Assembly (NCBI GenBank): GCA_016716085.1
Contig: JADJWY010000027.1
Location: forward strand, 1-20,315
From: Hahellaceae bacterium
Lineage (GTDB): Bacteria > Pseudomonadota > Gammaproteobacteria > Pseudomonadales > Oleiphilaceae
Reading direction: 5' to 3'
Length of the DNA stretch: 20,315 nt
Part shown: in pieces, positions 9,570-19,070 of the stretch
Position numbering within the stretch: the first letter of the stretch is position 1
Layout: each line of letters begins with the position of its first letter
Notes under the pieces: model-generated
The model's input: the letters and a program-made list of their open reading frames with translations, nothing else
Database searches by the model: none
Told to the model about the DNA's origin: nothing
Program-made: the position numbers and the translations under genes

Positions 9570-11887
9570 ACCCGACGAAACGTCCTCGCTATCAGTTAGG
9601 CGTGACGCAACTGGTCTCCTGGTTTCTGACCACCTCGCTCACCGCCGAATCTGGGGACGACGGGGTCTCCGCCAGAGAAGGCATGGCCGCTCATCAGCGT
9701 GTGCAACGCAGCTGGCCTGAAAGCATCCAACGCGAGGTCCGGCTCAGGCCATCCATGACAGCGGAGATCTGTCGCACGGAGCTGAGTGGACGCGCTGATG
9801 GCCCGGAGGCCACGCCTGAAAGACTTCGGATTCTTGAGATCAAGACCTGCCGTCAGCCACTGGAAACCTTGTCGCCCGCTAAAACGGAACTGCACTGGCT
9901 TCAGGCCCGCGTCTGCCGGGCTCTGGCTACTCAGCCCAAGCCTGGACGTGCCCTCCGTGGAACTTGAGTTTACCACGTGGACATCGCCACAGGGTCCGTC
10001 CAGTCCCAACGCCTGACCGAAGATCCTGATGTGCTTCGCGGCTGGTTCGTAAGCCAATGGGAACAAATAGTCGCTCAATTTTGAGACACTCGCCACCCAT
10101 CGCCAGCATCGTAATGAGGCATTGGCATCCCTTACCTTCCCTTTCCACAGTTTCGGGAAGGCCAGCGCGACTTCGCCGAGGCCGTTTATCGCCAGTCTTC
10201 GGGACCGGGGCATGGTCCATGGTCGAAGCACCTACCGGAAGTGGTAAATCACTGGCCGCGCTGTTTCCGCCCTGAAAGCCATGGGCGACGCCCATGCAGA
10301 CCAGATTTTCCATGCCGGCACCCGCAATGCCGGGTCAACGCAGTGCGTTGGAAGCCTTGCAGCAATTGGCTCCGACCTCATTGCGCGTGCTGCAACTGCA
10401 GGGCATGGAAAACTCTGCCCCGGCGAAGCTACTGCGGGTTGCCAACCGGAGCGCTTGAGCGCCGGACGCTTACGCGAGCGCAACTCGATACGCTCGCGGA
10501 AGGCTTACTGGAAAATACTGGATGGACTCTGACACGCTGATTGCCGAAGCGCAGAAAAGCGCCTGCTGTCCCCATCAGCTTCAATCACGCCTGCGGCCGT
10601 GGGCCGATATTCTGGTGGGTGACGTCAACTACATCTCTGAATCCGCTGCTTCGAAGCGACTTTAATGTGTCAATCAATCGCCCCTTCCTGCTGGCAGACG
10701 AAGCTCACAACCTGCCGGATCGCGCCCGCCAAATGTTTTCGGCAGAACTTCCGCTGGATCCCTTCTTCGCCATTGAACAGCTGTCGAAAACGGAAAACAA
10801 AGCCCTGTACAAAGCGGCCCGCACGCTGCGTCGTCGGTTAGAGCACCCTCCGCCTCAGGATCCCGCAACGCTAAGCGCGTTAAGCCCCGATTTGCAACGC
10901 TTTATCGCCCTCGCCGAACAGCAGCTCGTCAGCGGTCGATCTTCCTGAACCGCTCACGCCCGGAGTTTGCTGCCCAGCTGCAGCATTCGGTTCAACTCGG
11001 TCGACAATGGCTCACTCCAATCACCGGGATATCGAGGCCGACTTTGTCTGCCTGCCCGACACTCTGCACGGAAAGGCTGGGGCTGCAGTGCCTGTCTCCC
11101 GGCACATCGTCTGCAGACGTCTTACAAGCCGCTGCCGGCGCCTGCTTCTCTGCCTCACTGAGCCCACCCGACTTTTTGCCAACTACTTGGGCTTCCCGAA
11201 ACGACGCAGCGCCTGCGACTCAATTCACCGTTTCCCGTGGCGCACCTCCGCACGCTGATTTACACGGCGACCAGCTTACGCCTGAGAGATCGTCAGCAAG
11301 CGACACACCTGAACGATCTGTGCGCGCTGGTGACCGCCGTCTGGCAAACGAAGCCAGGTAACTGCTGGATATTTACCCTTCGTTTGACTATCTGGCGCAA
11401 CTGGAAGCCGCCCTGCACCGTGCAACCGGACTTACCGCTGATCAACCAACCTCGCCGCAGCTCACTGAAGGGCGGCAAGACTTTTGAGATCAGTTTTACA
11501 GCAGGAAAAGGCGGAAAGCTTGGACTGGTATGCTCGGGAGCATTTTTAAGGAAAGCATTGATCTTCCGGGAGAGGCCCCTGATCTGGGTCATCATTCTGG
11601 GAACAGGTCTTCCACAGCCCTCAGCCTACCAACTCGCCTTACAGACGCATTTTGCCGACACTGGATTGGATGCCGGCGCTGCAGCGCGCTGCTCCCGGCT
11701 GGCAAAAAGTTGTGCAGGCCGCCGGACGGGTGATTCGTAACGAGCACGACCGCGGGGTGGTCATACTGGCAGATCAACGATTTACCCAGCGCGACTATGC
11801 CACGCTTTCCCCCGCACTGGCAGCCAACGGCATGCCCGCACGCTGGATGAGATCAAGACACAGCTAACGCGCTTCTGGTCAGAATAG
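9556..11887 (+). CDS. DinG/XPD-family ATP-dependent helicase with N-terminal PD-(D/E)xK-like domain (frameshifted)
   Basis: The start is inferred as MAGLNPTKRPRYQLGVTQLV at 9556, with one extra base at about 9559, overlapping the nuclease stop by 14 nt, so translational coupling is likely. The N-terminal domain shows ELSGRADG (near 9780) and an EIKTCRQ block (near 9835), a PD-(D/E)xK-like nuclease fold. Helicase motifs are Walker A VEAPTGSGKS (near 10220-10250), a damaged region with scattered Cys codons (10400-10600) where XPD relatives hold a 4Fe-4S cluster, ILVGDVNYI (near 10610), the DEAH box LLADEAHNLPDRAR (10690-10730), and motif VI QAAGRVIRNEHDRGVVILAD (11712-11771). It ends IKTQLTRFWSE at 11885-11887. 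About 777 residues is normal for this superfamily 2 family (COG1199), which unwinds DNA 5'-3'. The pairing with FAN1 suggests a joint repair role. There are at least eight frame breaks. Confidence 0.8.
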
Positions 11888-13099
11888 CCGACGGCATCCC
11901 CGAGGCCCCCGGCTCGCCGTCACCCTCCGGTTTCGCAACCGACGCATCGGCCATCTCTTTCACCTTCTCAAGCCCTTTAAGCACGGCCGTAAAATGACGT
12001 TCCAACAGGCTGAACCCGGCGAACAGTGACTCCATCTGGTCCAAAGGGCCGAATTGCTAAGCGCCAACAGGGACCTTTCCTGTTCTTCCGGTTAAATCAA
12101 GGCTAATGGCAGCCTGCTCAATATCCATCGCCGAGTGCTTCATGATGTGCTTGGTGGCGTGCTGACTATCAATCAGCGAATTCGCAGCAGGTGATCACGC
12201 CAAATACCTGTGAATGCTGCTGACGAATCATCTCGATCATTTCAAAGGCCATGGATCTTGGCATCCGGAATATCGACACCCTGAATCAGAATGCTCCACG
12301 CATACGCCCGCTGAAGGCTTCATCCACAAGTGCAGGGACCTGACACCACCCAGGCTGTCGACTTTCCACACAAACCGAGAATGCGCCCCTTTTGGGTGAT
12401 GCGTTCACTCAGGGACTCCAGCAAGGTCAGCTGAATTGCACTGGGTTCGCCCTCAGTTGAGCGCATCAGATCCTGATCCAGCATTCTCGCCCGGAAACAC
12501 CCTTTGAGCCCCAGATTTCGAATAAAGCTCTCAGTCACATCGACGAGCGTTTCCATATCCGTTTTGGTCGTGGATTGCTGCACGTACTGCATTAACATGC
12601 CAATTTCACTGGCCGTTTTCAGTGCCGTATAGGCCGTAGCGGTTACATCTTCAGTTGCGCATGCTTGTCACGGAGCACGACCGCCTGATTCACCGCTGCA
12701 GCCAGTGACGCTTTAAAGGCGAGAAGATCGGAATAATCCGTAATGACGGTGGAAACACCTTCATCCATCAGGGCCAGCACATCGCTTTCATTGTAATCAT
12801 CGACCATGGCCAGCATCACTGGGTTACCCGTCCAGGCTCTGGCCCAGCTCACGAATCCGCTCAACCAGCTCTTCCGCATCGTGCGCCCACCAGCATCAGA
12901 TCCGGTGAAAGTTCGCTGAGAGTGCTGTCATCCAGGGAAATTCGTTGGTAGGGGTAATGACTTTCCAGAAACAGTTGCATGCCACTGGCCCCTTTGAAGG
13001 AGCCCAACAAGCACAGGCTTTGAATGCCGTCATCCAGCTGCAGCAACGAAGGGGTTTCGTGTGCCCCCTGCTTTTCCGGCTTTTTTCGGATAGACCCAT
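11853..13099 (-). CDS. Degenerate response-regulator (pseudo-receiver) protein with C-terminal sensory-like region (frameshifted)
   Basis: The best start is the ATG at 13097-13099, with AGGGGG about 7 nt upstream. Restoring one A to the A-run gives MGLSEKKPEKQGAHETPSLL. The receiver-like domain reads SLCLLGSFKGASGMQLFLES, SELSPDLMLVGA, GNPVMLAMVDDYNESDVLAL and MDEGVSTVITDYSDLLAFKA, following beta/alpha receiver order. The acidic pocket near strand 1 and the phospho-acceptor Asp are missing: SPDLMLVGA has Gly where Asp is expected. Next come TALKTASEIGMLMQYVQQST and a GAF-like stretch with FIRNLGLKGCFR, then LFAGFSLLERHFTAVLKGLE in a likely coiled helix near the C-terminus. The total is about 415 residues. 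A phosphorylation-independent regulatory role is inference. Its end overlaps the helicase end by 35 nt, tail to tail. Confidence 0.6.
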
Positions 13100-13162
13100 A
13101 GTGCACCCCCTGTATGCTTTCCGTCAGTCGAAGATCCACAGGAGTTAGGGCGGTGTCGAAAA

Positions 13163-13193
13163 ATTATAGATCATGTTTGCGAGAAGCGAGCAA
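13163..13193 (-). promoter_or_regulatory. Candidate sigma-70 promoter for the pseudo-receiver gene
   Basis: On the minus strand a perfect -10 (TATAAT, 13168-13163) sits 19 nt after TTGCTC (13193-13188). The -35 is weak and the spacer is 2 nt longer than ideal. The placement, about 65 nt upstream of the start at 13099, is sensible. Confidence 0.45.
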
Positions 13194-13205
13194 ATCCTGA
13201 ATAAT
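13177..13205 (+). promoter_or_regulatory. Candidate sigma-70 promoter for ygiQ
   Basis: TTGCGA (13177-13182) and AATAAT (13200-13205) are separated by exactly 17 nt, 50 nt upstream of the ygiQ start. It overlaps the candidate promoter of the divergent gene, so the two may compete for polymerase. Confidence 0.5.
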
Positions 13206-13254
13206 CCAGTAAAATGGTCAGCTATTATCCACTGTTGACACGCACCGGAACACC

Positions 13255-15451
13255 ATGCAGTCTGCCACTCCGCTTTTTTCCTACACCCCTTACTGGGCCG
13301 AATGCTTTGGCACCGCGCCCTTTTGCCCGTTTCACGCACGGAGATGGACACCTTGGGGTGGGATAGCTGCGACATTATTATCATCAGCGGTGATGCCTAT
13401 GTGGACCATCCCAGTTTCGGGATGGCGGTGATTGGTCGGGTATGGAAGCCCAGGGCTTTCGTGTAGGCATCATTCCGCAGCCGGACTGGCGTTCAAAAGA
13501 GGCCTTCATGGCCCTGGGCAAGCCCAATCTGTTCTATGCGGTCAGTGCCGGCAACATGGATTCGATGATCAACCGCTACACGGCCGACAAACGTTTGCGT
13601 CATGACGATGCCTACACCCCTAACGACGAGGGTGGTAAACGCCCTGACCGCGCTGTGATTGTTTACTCGCAGCGCTGCCGCGAGGCGTTTCCCGATGTGC
13701 CGATTCTGATTGGGGGCATTGAAGCCAGTCTCCGTCGCATCGCCCACTACGACTACTGGTCAGATCAGGTGCGTCGCTCGGTGCTGATGGATGCCAAAGC
13801 CGATCTGCTGGTATACGGTAACGCCGAGAGAGCCGTCGTTGAAATCGCCCATCGGGCGGCGCGAGGCGAGCATCTGGCCGACATTCGCGATCTGCGCGGT
13901 ACGGCACTACTGCTTAAACAGTTACCAGAAGGCTGGTCGTACAAAGACAGTCGTACCGTGGATACTCCGGGGCATGTCGATGTCATGCCCAATCCCTACC
14001 AGATCACCCCCGATGCCACGCAGCGAGACAGCGAGGTCAATGTGCCCCGCGTGCCGGAAGCCCTTTGGCGGGTGGAGAGGTAGAGGCGCAGGTCATTCGC
14101 ATTCTGCCCCTTCCGGCGGTCAAAAAGAGTTTGTGTTTCTGCCTTCGTATGAAAAAAGTGCGCAATGACCCGGTGCTCTACGCCCATACCTCACGGGTAC
14201 TGCACGGAAACCAACCCGGCAAACGCCCGGACACTGGTGCAAGCCCATGGTGATCGCTATCTCTGGGTGAATCCGCCCGCGATTCCGCTGACCACGGAAG
14301 AACTGGATGCCGTATTCGAACTCCCTTATCAGCGCATCCCGCATCCGGCCTACAGCGGCTCGAAAATCCCCGCCTACGACATGATCAAGTTCTCGGTCAA
14401 CATCATGCGTGGCTGTTTTGGTGGGTGCTCGTTCTGTTCAATCACGGAACATGAAGGCCGCTGGATTCAGAGTCGCTCTGAAGACTCTGTGATTCGGGAA
14501 ATCGAACAGATCCGCGACAAGGCGCCAGGGTTTACGGGCACGATATCCGACCTCGGCGGCCCGACAGCCAACATGTATCATCTCAACTGTAAAAGTGAGG
14601 AGATTCATGCACATTGCCGACGTTTGTCCTGCGTATTCCCGACGATCTGCAAAAACCTCTTAACGGATCATTCCAGCAACGACCTCCCTGATCGGCGTGC
14701 CCGCCAGTTACCCGGCATCAAGCGCATCTTGATTGCCTCCGGTCTGCGCTATGACCTCGCCGTGCAGGACCCGGAGTACGTCAAAGAACTGGTCACTCAC
14801 CATGTCGGGGGCTATCTCAAGATTGCTCCCGAACATTCGGAAGACGCGCCGTTGTCGAAAATGATGAAACCGGGTATGAGCACTTACCACCGCTTAAGGA
14901 GCTGTTTGAAAAGTTCTCGCGGGCGGCGGGTAAGGAACAGTACCTGATCCCCTATTTCATCGCAGCCCATCCCGGCACCCGCGATGAAGACATGCTTAAC
15001 CTGGCATTGTGGTTAAAACAAAATGGCTTCCGACCTGATCAGGTGCAGGCCTTCTACCCCTCACCGATGGCCATGGCCACCGCCAGTATCACAGCGAACG
15101 CGATCCGCTGCATCGTGTAGGTTACAAATCGACGAAAGTCGCGATCCCCAAAGGGACCCGGCAGCGACGCTTGCATAAAGCCTTCCTGCGCTATCACGAC
15201 CCTAATAACTGGCCCATGCTACGTGAAGCCTGGTCAGCATGGGCAAAGCCCACCTGATCGGCTATGGCAAAAAACATCTGGTCCCACCGACACAGCCCGC
15301 CAACCACGAAAGCAGCCGGCGTACGCCGGCACGCGGACCGCGTCCCGGCACTGCATTAACCCAGCACACCGGGCTTCCCCCACGGTCGCAAGGTGGCGAA
15401 CGAAACCCACGTGGCAAAGCGGCGGGACTGAAGAAGAAGCGGCGGAGTTAG
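13255..15451 (+). CDS. ygiQ: YgiQ family radical SAM protein (UPF0313), frameshifted
   Basis: The merged protein of about 731 residues matches E. coli YgiQ (about 740) nearly end to end. It starts at the ATG of 13255 (MQSATPLFSYTPYWAECFGT). TLGWDSCDIIIISGDAYVDH and EAQGFRVGIIPQPDWRSKEA follow across a frame break near 13430. INRYTADKRLRHDDAYTPND and GGIEASLRRIAHYDYWSDQV are typical of the family. The radical SAM cluster motif is CFGGCSFCSI (about 14413-14442), binding a 4Fe-4S cluster with three Cys, followed by TEHEGRWIQSRSEDSVI. Later blocks are SDLGGPTANMYHL, VGGYLKIAPEHSEDAPLSKM, EQYLIPYFIAAHPGTRDEDM and RLHKAFLRYHDPNNWP. It ends in a basic tail, GKAAGLKKKRRS. The substrate is unknown. 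Frame breaks lie near 13330, 13440, 14070, 14200, 14890 and 15080-15230. A weak GGA precedes the start. Confidence 0.93.
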
Positions 15452-15471
15452 GGACGTCCAACTCCTGTTTT
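15444..15471 (+). terminator. Probable terminator at the end of ygiQ
   Basis: GGAGTT-A-GG pairs with CCAACTCC (one bulged A, loop of about 5 nt), followed by TGTTTTC. The stem overlaps the ygiQ stop codon at 15449-15451. Confidence 0.5.
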
Positions 15472-15504
15472 CACCCCCCTATCGACTGACAAAGGCACGG
15501 TATT

Positions 15505-16389
15505 TTGACACCCAGACGAACACGCTACCTTATTGTTACGGCACTCTGCATTGCCTTACTTTTTGCATTAACGATCCACTACGGATGGCTGAGTTCACCC
15601 AATGAAGGCTCAGAGAGTTTGCCACCCTACTCACTCTCACTTGAGTTGGAAGTGGCCAATGAAAGCAGTCAATTACTGCCGCACAGCACCGTTACATTCT
15701 ATCCACCGCTGCCGTATAGTGCGACGCAACGACTCGGCGAGCTAACCGCGAGCGAGCCCTATTCTTCTCGGCTGGACGATTGGGGCAATCAGATTATGGA
15801 TATTCAGGTCAAAGACATCGTGCCTTACGGAAAGCGTTTTATCACGTTCGAGGTGCAACTAAATGTGGGTAAAACCGGACCAGGCGAGGCATTAGATTCG
15901 GCAGCCCTACAGCCCTACCTTGCCCGTGAAACCCCGCTTTCCATGGAGAATGCCGACATCCAGGCGCTGGCCTCCAGCTTCAATGCCTCATCGGCGGTCG
16001 ATGCCATCTTCCAGTGGCTTCAAAAAAACATTCAATATGAGGGCTATGTCAAAGATGATCGACCAGCTTCTTATGCCATGACTCATCGACGTGGCGATTG
16101 TACAGAATTCACCTATCTGTCACTGGCCTTACTGCGACTGAATCAGATTCCCGCCCGGGGGATGCTCGGCTTTGTGTTTGACTCTGAGGCTGGCAGTCAG
16201 CCCTTCCTGCACAACTGGGTAGAATACTACCAGAACGGGCGTTGGATTCTTTTTGATCCTCAGCTTGGCCATCTCGACAAGGGCCATCAACAGTACACGG
16301 CGATTCGCGTCCTCGCCCCGGATGAGAGAGGCACCTTTGACAGTTCGCGATTTTTTGGCCGCAGATCCTCGACTGACGCCTCAAAATGA
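15505..16389 (+). CDS. Membrane-anchored transglutaminase-like domain protein, intact
   Basis: An uninterrupted 294-residue frame. It starts with TTG at 15505: an in-frame stop lies at 15487-15489 and there is no Met codon before residue 98, so TTG is the only common start available. An N-terminal membrane anchor spans about residues 8-24 (YLIVTALCIALLFALTI), placing the domain in the periplasm. The transglutaminase-like core has Cys199 in RRGDCTEFTYLSLALL, His236 in FLHNWVEYYQNGRW and Asp251 in ILFDPQLG, a complete Cys-His-Asp triad (PF01841). Family members act as peptidases or protein-crosslinking enzymes; the substrate is unknown. The ribosome-binding site is weak. It lies 53 nt after ygiQ and is followed by its own strong terminator. 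Its intact frame contrasts with the broken genes around it. It is unrelated in architecture to the transglutaminase at 1179-4470. Confidence 0.85.
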   Translation: MTPRRTRYLIVTALCIALLFALTIHYGWLSSPNEGSESLPPYSLSLELEVANESSQLLPHSTVTFYPPLPYSATQRLGELTASEPYSSRLDDWGNQIMDIQVKDIVPYGKRFITFEVQLNVGKTGPGEALDSAALQPYLARETPLSMENADIQALASSFNASSAVDAIFQWLQKNIQYEGYVKDDRPASYAMTHRRGDCTEFTYLSLALLRLNQIPARGMLGFVFDSEAGSQPFLHNWVEYYQNGRWILFDPQLGHLDKGHQQYTAIRVLAPDERGTFDSSRFFGRRSSTDASK

Positions 16390-16414
16390 CCGGATTGTTC
16401 CGAACCCTCAGATA

Positions 16415-16441
16415 CAATAACGCCGCTGGCGTTATTGTTTT
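16415..16441 (+). terminator. Strong intrinsic terminator after the transglutaminase-like gene
   Basis: CAATAACGCC and GGCGTTATTG form a perfect 10-bp stem with a GCT loop, followed by TTTT. It begins 26 nt after the stop at 16389. Confidence 0.8.
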
Positions 16442-16502
16442 GCGGCCACAACGAAATCGATCCGGGATCTGTTCCCGCTTTTTGGCAATGACCTTTTGCT
16501 CT

Positions 16503-16988
16503 TCAGTAGTCTTCCAGTTCATCCAGTGAATCGGAGAATAAATAGGCATCCTGGAAAATGACTGACTTTAGCCAGCGCCTCAGGGTGATCAGAGAACACC
16601 ACTAATGAGCGTGATACTGAACCCTGCGGTTGCGACAACACCAGTCCGATCTGCTGTTCCAACGCCGGTGATTGCCCCCGCTGCCGCAAGTCTGTCGCCT
16701 CTGGAGCAGTTTCTTTAGCCGGGCGAGCACGGCGGGTTCAGCCAGAAGCGTCACTCGGTTTCTCATGGCCTCGACCAGAAATGCGTCAGCTCGGATACGA
16801 TGAAGCTCGCTCAGCGCCTGTAGATGCCCGTTTAGGTCTCGTCCGGAGGAGGACCGGCTGCCATCCCCCTTCACGATGCTGAGTCGGGTAAACCCGGCTA
16901 ATCGGGCCTGCTGACACATTTCTGCCTGATTGCTCCGGCGAAAACCCTGATCGACCAGCAGAATGGAGCGGTCGCGCAATTCCGACAT
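16503..16988 (-). CDS. Unrecognised protein, probably 5'-truncated by the adjacent transposon
   Basis: Reading from the ATG of 16986-16988 gives MSELRDRSILLVDQGFRRSN, then EMCQQARLAGFTRLSIVKGD, ALSELHRIRADAFLVEAMRN and RVTLLAEPAVLARLKKLLQ. After a frame break near 16690 it continues SVSRSLVVFSDHPEALAKVS and ends FQDAYLFSDSLDELEDY at the TGA of 16503-16505. It is mostly helical and soluble, about 160 residues, with no family I can name. No ribosome-binding site precedes this ATG. The frame stays open upstream as AINLPAAQLLH to about 17020, then meets a stop at the presumed transposon edge, so the true start was probably displaced by the insertion. Confidence 0.5.
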
Positions 16989-17057
16989 ATGAAGCAGCTG
17001 AGCGGCAGGTAAATTAATCGCTCCTGTAGATTACTTCAATCTCATCGAACGATCCGG

Positions 17058-17084
17058 CTTTTTCCTGCCGAATTGCGGTCGTAT
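17058..17084. repeat. Left-end repeat of the transposon (putative transposase-binding site)
   Basis: CCGAATTGCGGTCGTA within this stretch nearly matches CCGAATTATCGGTCATA, the reverse complement of the right-end copy at 20271-20292. A preceding CTTTTTCC corresponds to CTTTTACC in that copy. A second, weaker copy may lie at 17096-17121. Confidence 0.5.
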
Positions 17085-17165
17085 CTCGTCTTTGCTTTAT
17101 AACGCCAATTCGACACTCTGAAATTCCGCCTAGAATTTTGACTTCTCATAGAATGGTCAAAAATC

Positions 17166-17702
17166 ATGCAGACGTTTTTTTCTTCACTGAATGATATCGA
17201 GCGCTTTACTCAATCCATTGGCAGTCAGTCTTCCTGTGCCTGCCCGCATTGTCAGCTGAGCGATCAATGGGTCTCGCACGGTTATGTCTATTCCCAGGCA
17301 GGCGAGATTACTGGCAAGCGGCTGGTGTGTGGGCGCCGCTATGGTAAAAATGGCTGTGGACGCACGCAGCAACTTTATCTCAATGAGGTGCTTCCCCACC
17401 GACGCTATCGCCTGTCGGTCCTGATGGCGTTCATTACGCGGTTGATTCAGGGAATGGCGGTCCGCTGTGCTTATCACGCCGCGCTGGGGCACGCCATTTA
17501 CGAACCCCGACAGGCCTGGCGTTGGCTCAATGCACTCTGGGCCAGAATGCCACGCTGGCGCACCTGTTTGCCGTCGCTGAATATAACGGTTCGGCGCTAC
17601 CGTTCCTGGCGCTTGAGACTGTTGCTCAATGCCCTGTCCGCATGGCTTACCGGTTCAGACAGCACGCTGCTACAGGAGCAACTACAACAACCGTTTTGTT
17701 AG
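17166..17702 (+). CDS. Zinc-ribbon transposon accessory protein (178 aa)
   Basis: An intact frame from the ATG at 17166, the first gene of the element. Five Cys lie near the N-terminus: C24, C26 and C29 in SCACPHCQ, and C55 and C64 in RLVCGRRYGKNGCGRTQQ. This gives a C-x2-C ... C-x8-C zinc ribbon of the kind found in transposase-associated DNA-binding proteins. The following region is basic and helical (HRRYRLSVLMAFITRLIQGM, RQAWRWLNALWARMPRW). There is no DDE triad, so it is not itself a transposase. A DNA-binding role in target or end recognition is inference. The ribosome-binding site is poor. The 142-nt gap to the transposase gene suggests separate expression. Confidence 0.6.
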   Translation: MQTFFSSLNDIERFTQSIGSQSSCACPHCQLSDQWVSHGYVYSQAGEITGKRLVCGRRYGKNGCGRTQQLYLNEVLPHRRYRLSVLMAFITRLIQGMAVRCAYHAALGHAIYEPRQAWRWLNALWARMPRWRTCLPSLNITVRRYRSWRLRLLLNALSAWLTGSDSTLLQEQLQQPFC

Positions 17703-17816
17703 CTCTCAGCCACGTTTAAGTCATACACAAGGCCACTGAATGTGTCAAATCACAGCCTTGGGTGCTCGCCACAGAACTTGTCAGCAGACACTCGTCGTTG
17801 GATCATTCAGGCTCCG

Positions 17817-17837
17817 GACTCCTAATCAAAAGGAGTC
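17817..17837 (+). promoter_or_regulatory. Hairpin that sequesters the transposase ribosome-binding site
   Basis: GACTCCT and AGGAGTC form a perfect 7-bp stem around an AATCAAA loop. The right arm contains the AGGAG Shine-Dalgarno (17831-17835) of the transposase starting at 17845. Folding would block ribosome entry, a control known in principle from other insertion sequences. Confidence 0.6.
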
Positions 17838-17844
17838 ATTACCC

Positions 17845-19070
17845 ATGCCAAATCCCCCGTTGGAAATCCGTCTGCGGGTGCTTGCTGCCGTGGACTATGC
17901 CTCAGGTCGCAGTATTCGCGACCGCATCAAGGCCGTCAGCGAGCAGTCCTTTACCGACACGCATTCCGGTCAGACCTATCGGTTTACCTGGCGCACCATC
18001 AGCACCTGGCTATACCGCTACAAGATCAGCGGTGTCACCACGCTGGAAAACAAAACCCGCTGTGATCAGGGCTCCCAGCGCAAGGTGCAGGTCGCAGAAC
18101 TGGCCGAGGCCATCAACGACATGCTGCCGTCCTTGAGTCGCAACAAGACCGGCCAGATCCCCAAGAGCACCTTGTACCGCTGTTTGCTGGAGCGCGGTTA
18201 CTTTACCCGCACGCAACTGGCACCGACCACCTTCTACCGCTTTGTGCGTGAGCATGAACTCCTGAACCTGGAGACCACCCAGAAACTGCGCCAGGCCTTT
18301 GCCATGAAGCACGCCAATGAACTGTGGCAGGGCGATACGATGCATGGGCCCGCCATCCAGCAGGCCGATGGTTCCTGGAAAAAGACCTTCCTGATTGCCT
18401 TTCTGGACGACGCCAGCCGCGTCATCACCCATGCCGAGTTCTTCTACCGCGACAACACCGCGCACATGATCGATGCCTTCCGAAGCGCCCTCTATAAACG
18501 CGGCAAGCCGGAACGCCTGTACTTTGACAACGGCGCCAACTACAGCGCCAAGGAGATGCTACAGGCCTGCATGCGCCTGGATATCCGCCTCTCCCATGCC
18601 CCCGTTCGCGATGGGGCGGCCAAGGGAAAAATTGAAAGGTTTTTTCGAGGCTTCCGCGACCGCTTTCTGGTCCTTCATACCCGCTTCGATTCCCTCAAAC
18701 AGCTCAACGAACTCACCCGTGACTGGGTCGAGAACCACTACAACACCCAGCCCACAGTGGCATCGGCATGAAGCCCCTGGATCGCTTCAACCTCGATCAC
18801 AACCGCATCGTCTACCTGCTGCCCGATGAGTTCACTGAGGAGGCTTTCTTCATCGAGGAAGCGCGTAAGGTCAGCAAGGTCAATGTCTTCTCCATTCACG
18901 CCAGCCAATACGAATGCCCGGTCGATCTACGCGGCCAAACCGTTCAGGTGCGCTTCGATCGTCAGCAGCGCGACCGGCTAGTCGTCTACTTCAAAGGCCA
19001 GCGCATGGGGCAGGCGCAGCCGCTCAATCCCATTCTCAATGGTCGGCAAAGCCGCCAGGAGGCGATATGA
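17845..19070 (+). CDS. DD(35)E transposase (TniA/IS481-like, rve fold), one frameshift near 18750
   Basis: The start is the ATG at 17845 with AGGAG about 9 nt upstream, rather than an upstream in-frame ATG at 17740. The N-terminus (residues 1-150) is helical and DNA-binding-like, with TFYRFVREHELLNLETTQKL. The rve-type core has Asp164 in WQGDTMHGPA, Asp228 in RLYFDNGANY and Glu264 in GKIERFFRGF, with 35 residues between the last two. The first frame stops at 18769-18771 after HYNTQPTVASA. Restoring one C in CCCACAG gives PHSGIGMKPLDRFNLD and joins it to the beta-barrel C-terminus at 18768-19070 (VYLLPDEFTEEAFFIEEARK, ECPVDLRGQTVQVRFDRQQR). The full protein has about 409 residues. It overlaps the ATPase gene in an ATGA. 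Confidence 0.85.

Noticed and set aside
9596..10231. 211-codon minus-strand open frame
   Set aside because: It is antisense to the helicase N-terminal nuclease-like domain and Walker A region; no recognisable domain.
16602..16988. Similarity of the minus-strand gene to the UvrC nuclease region (LLVDQG...IVKGD)
   Set aside because: Only a few residues agree, the UvrC signature around the catalytic residues and helix-hairpin-helix tail is absent, and the C-terminal part is unlike UvrC.
17740..17844. Upstream in-frame ATG as the transposase start
   Set aside because: It has no ribosome-binding site, whereas AGGAG precedes the ATG at 17845, and the extra residues look non-coding.
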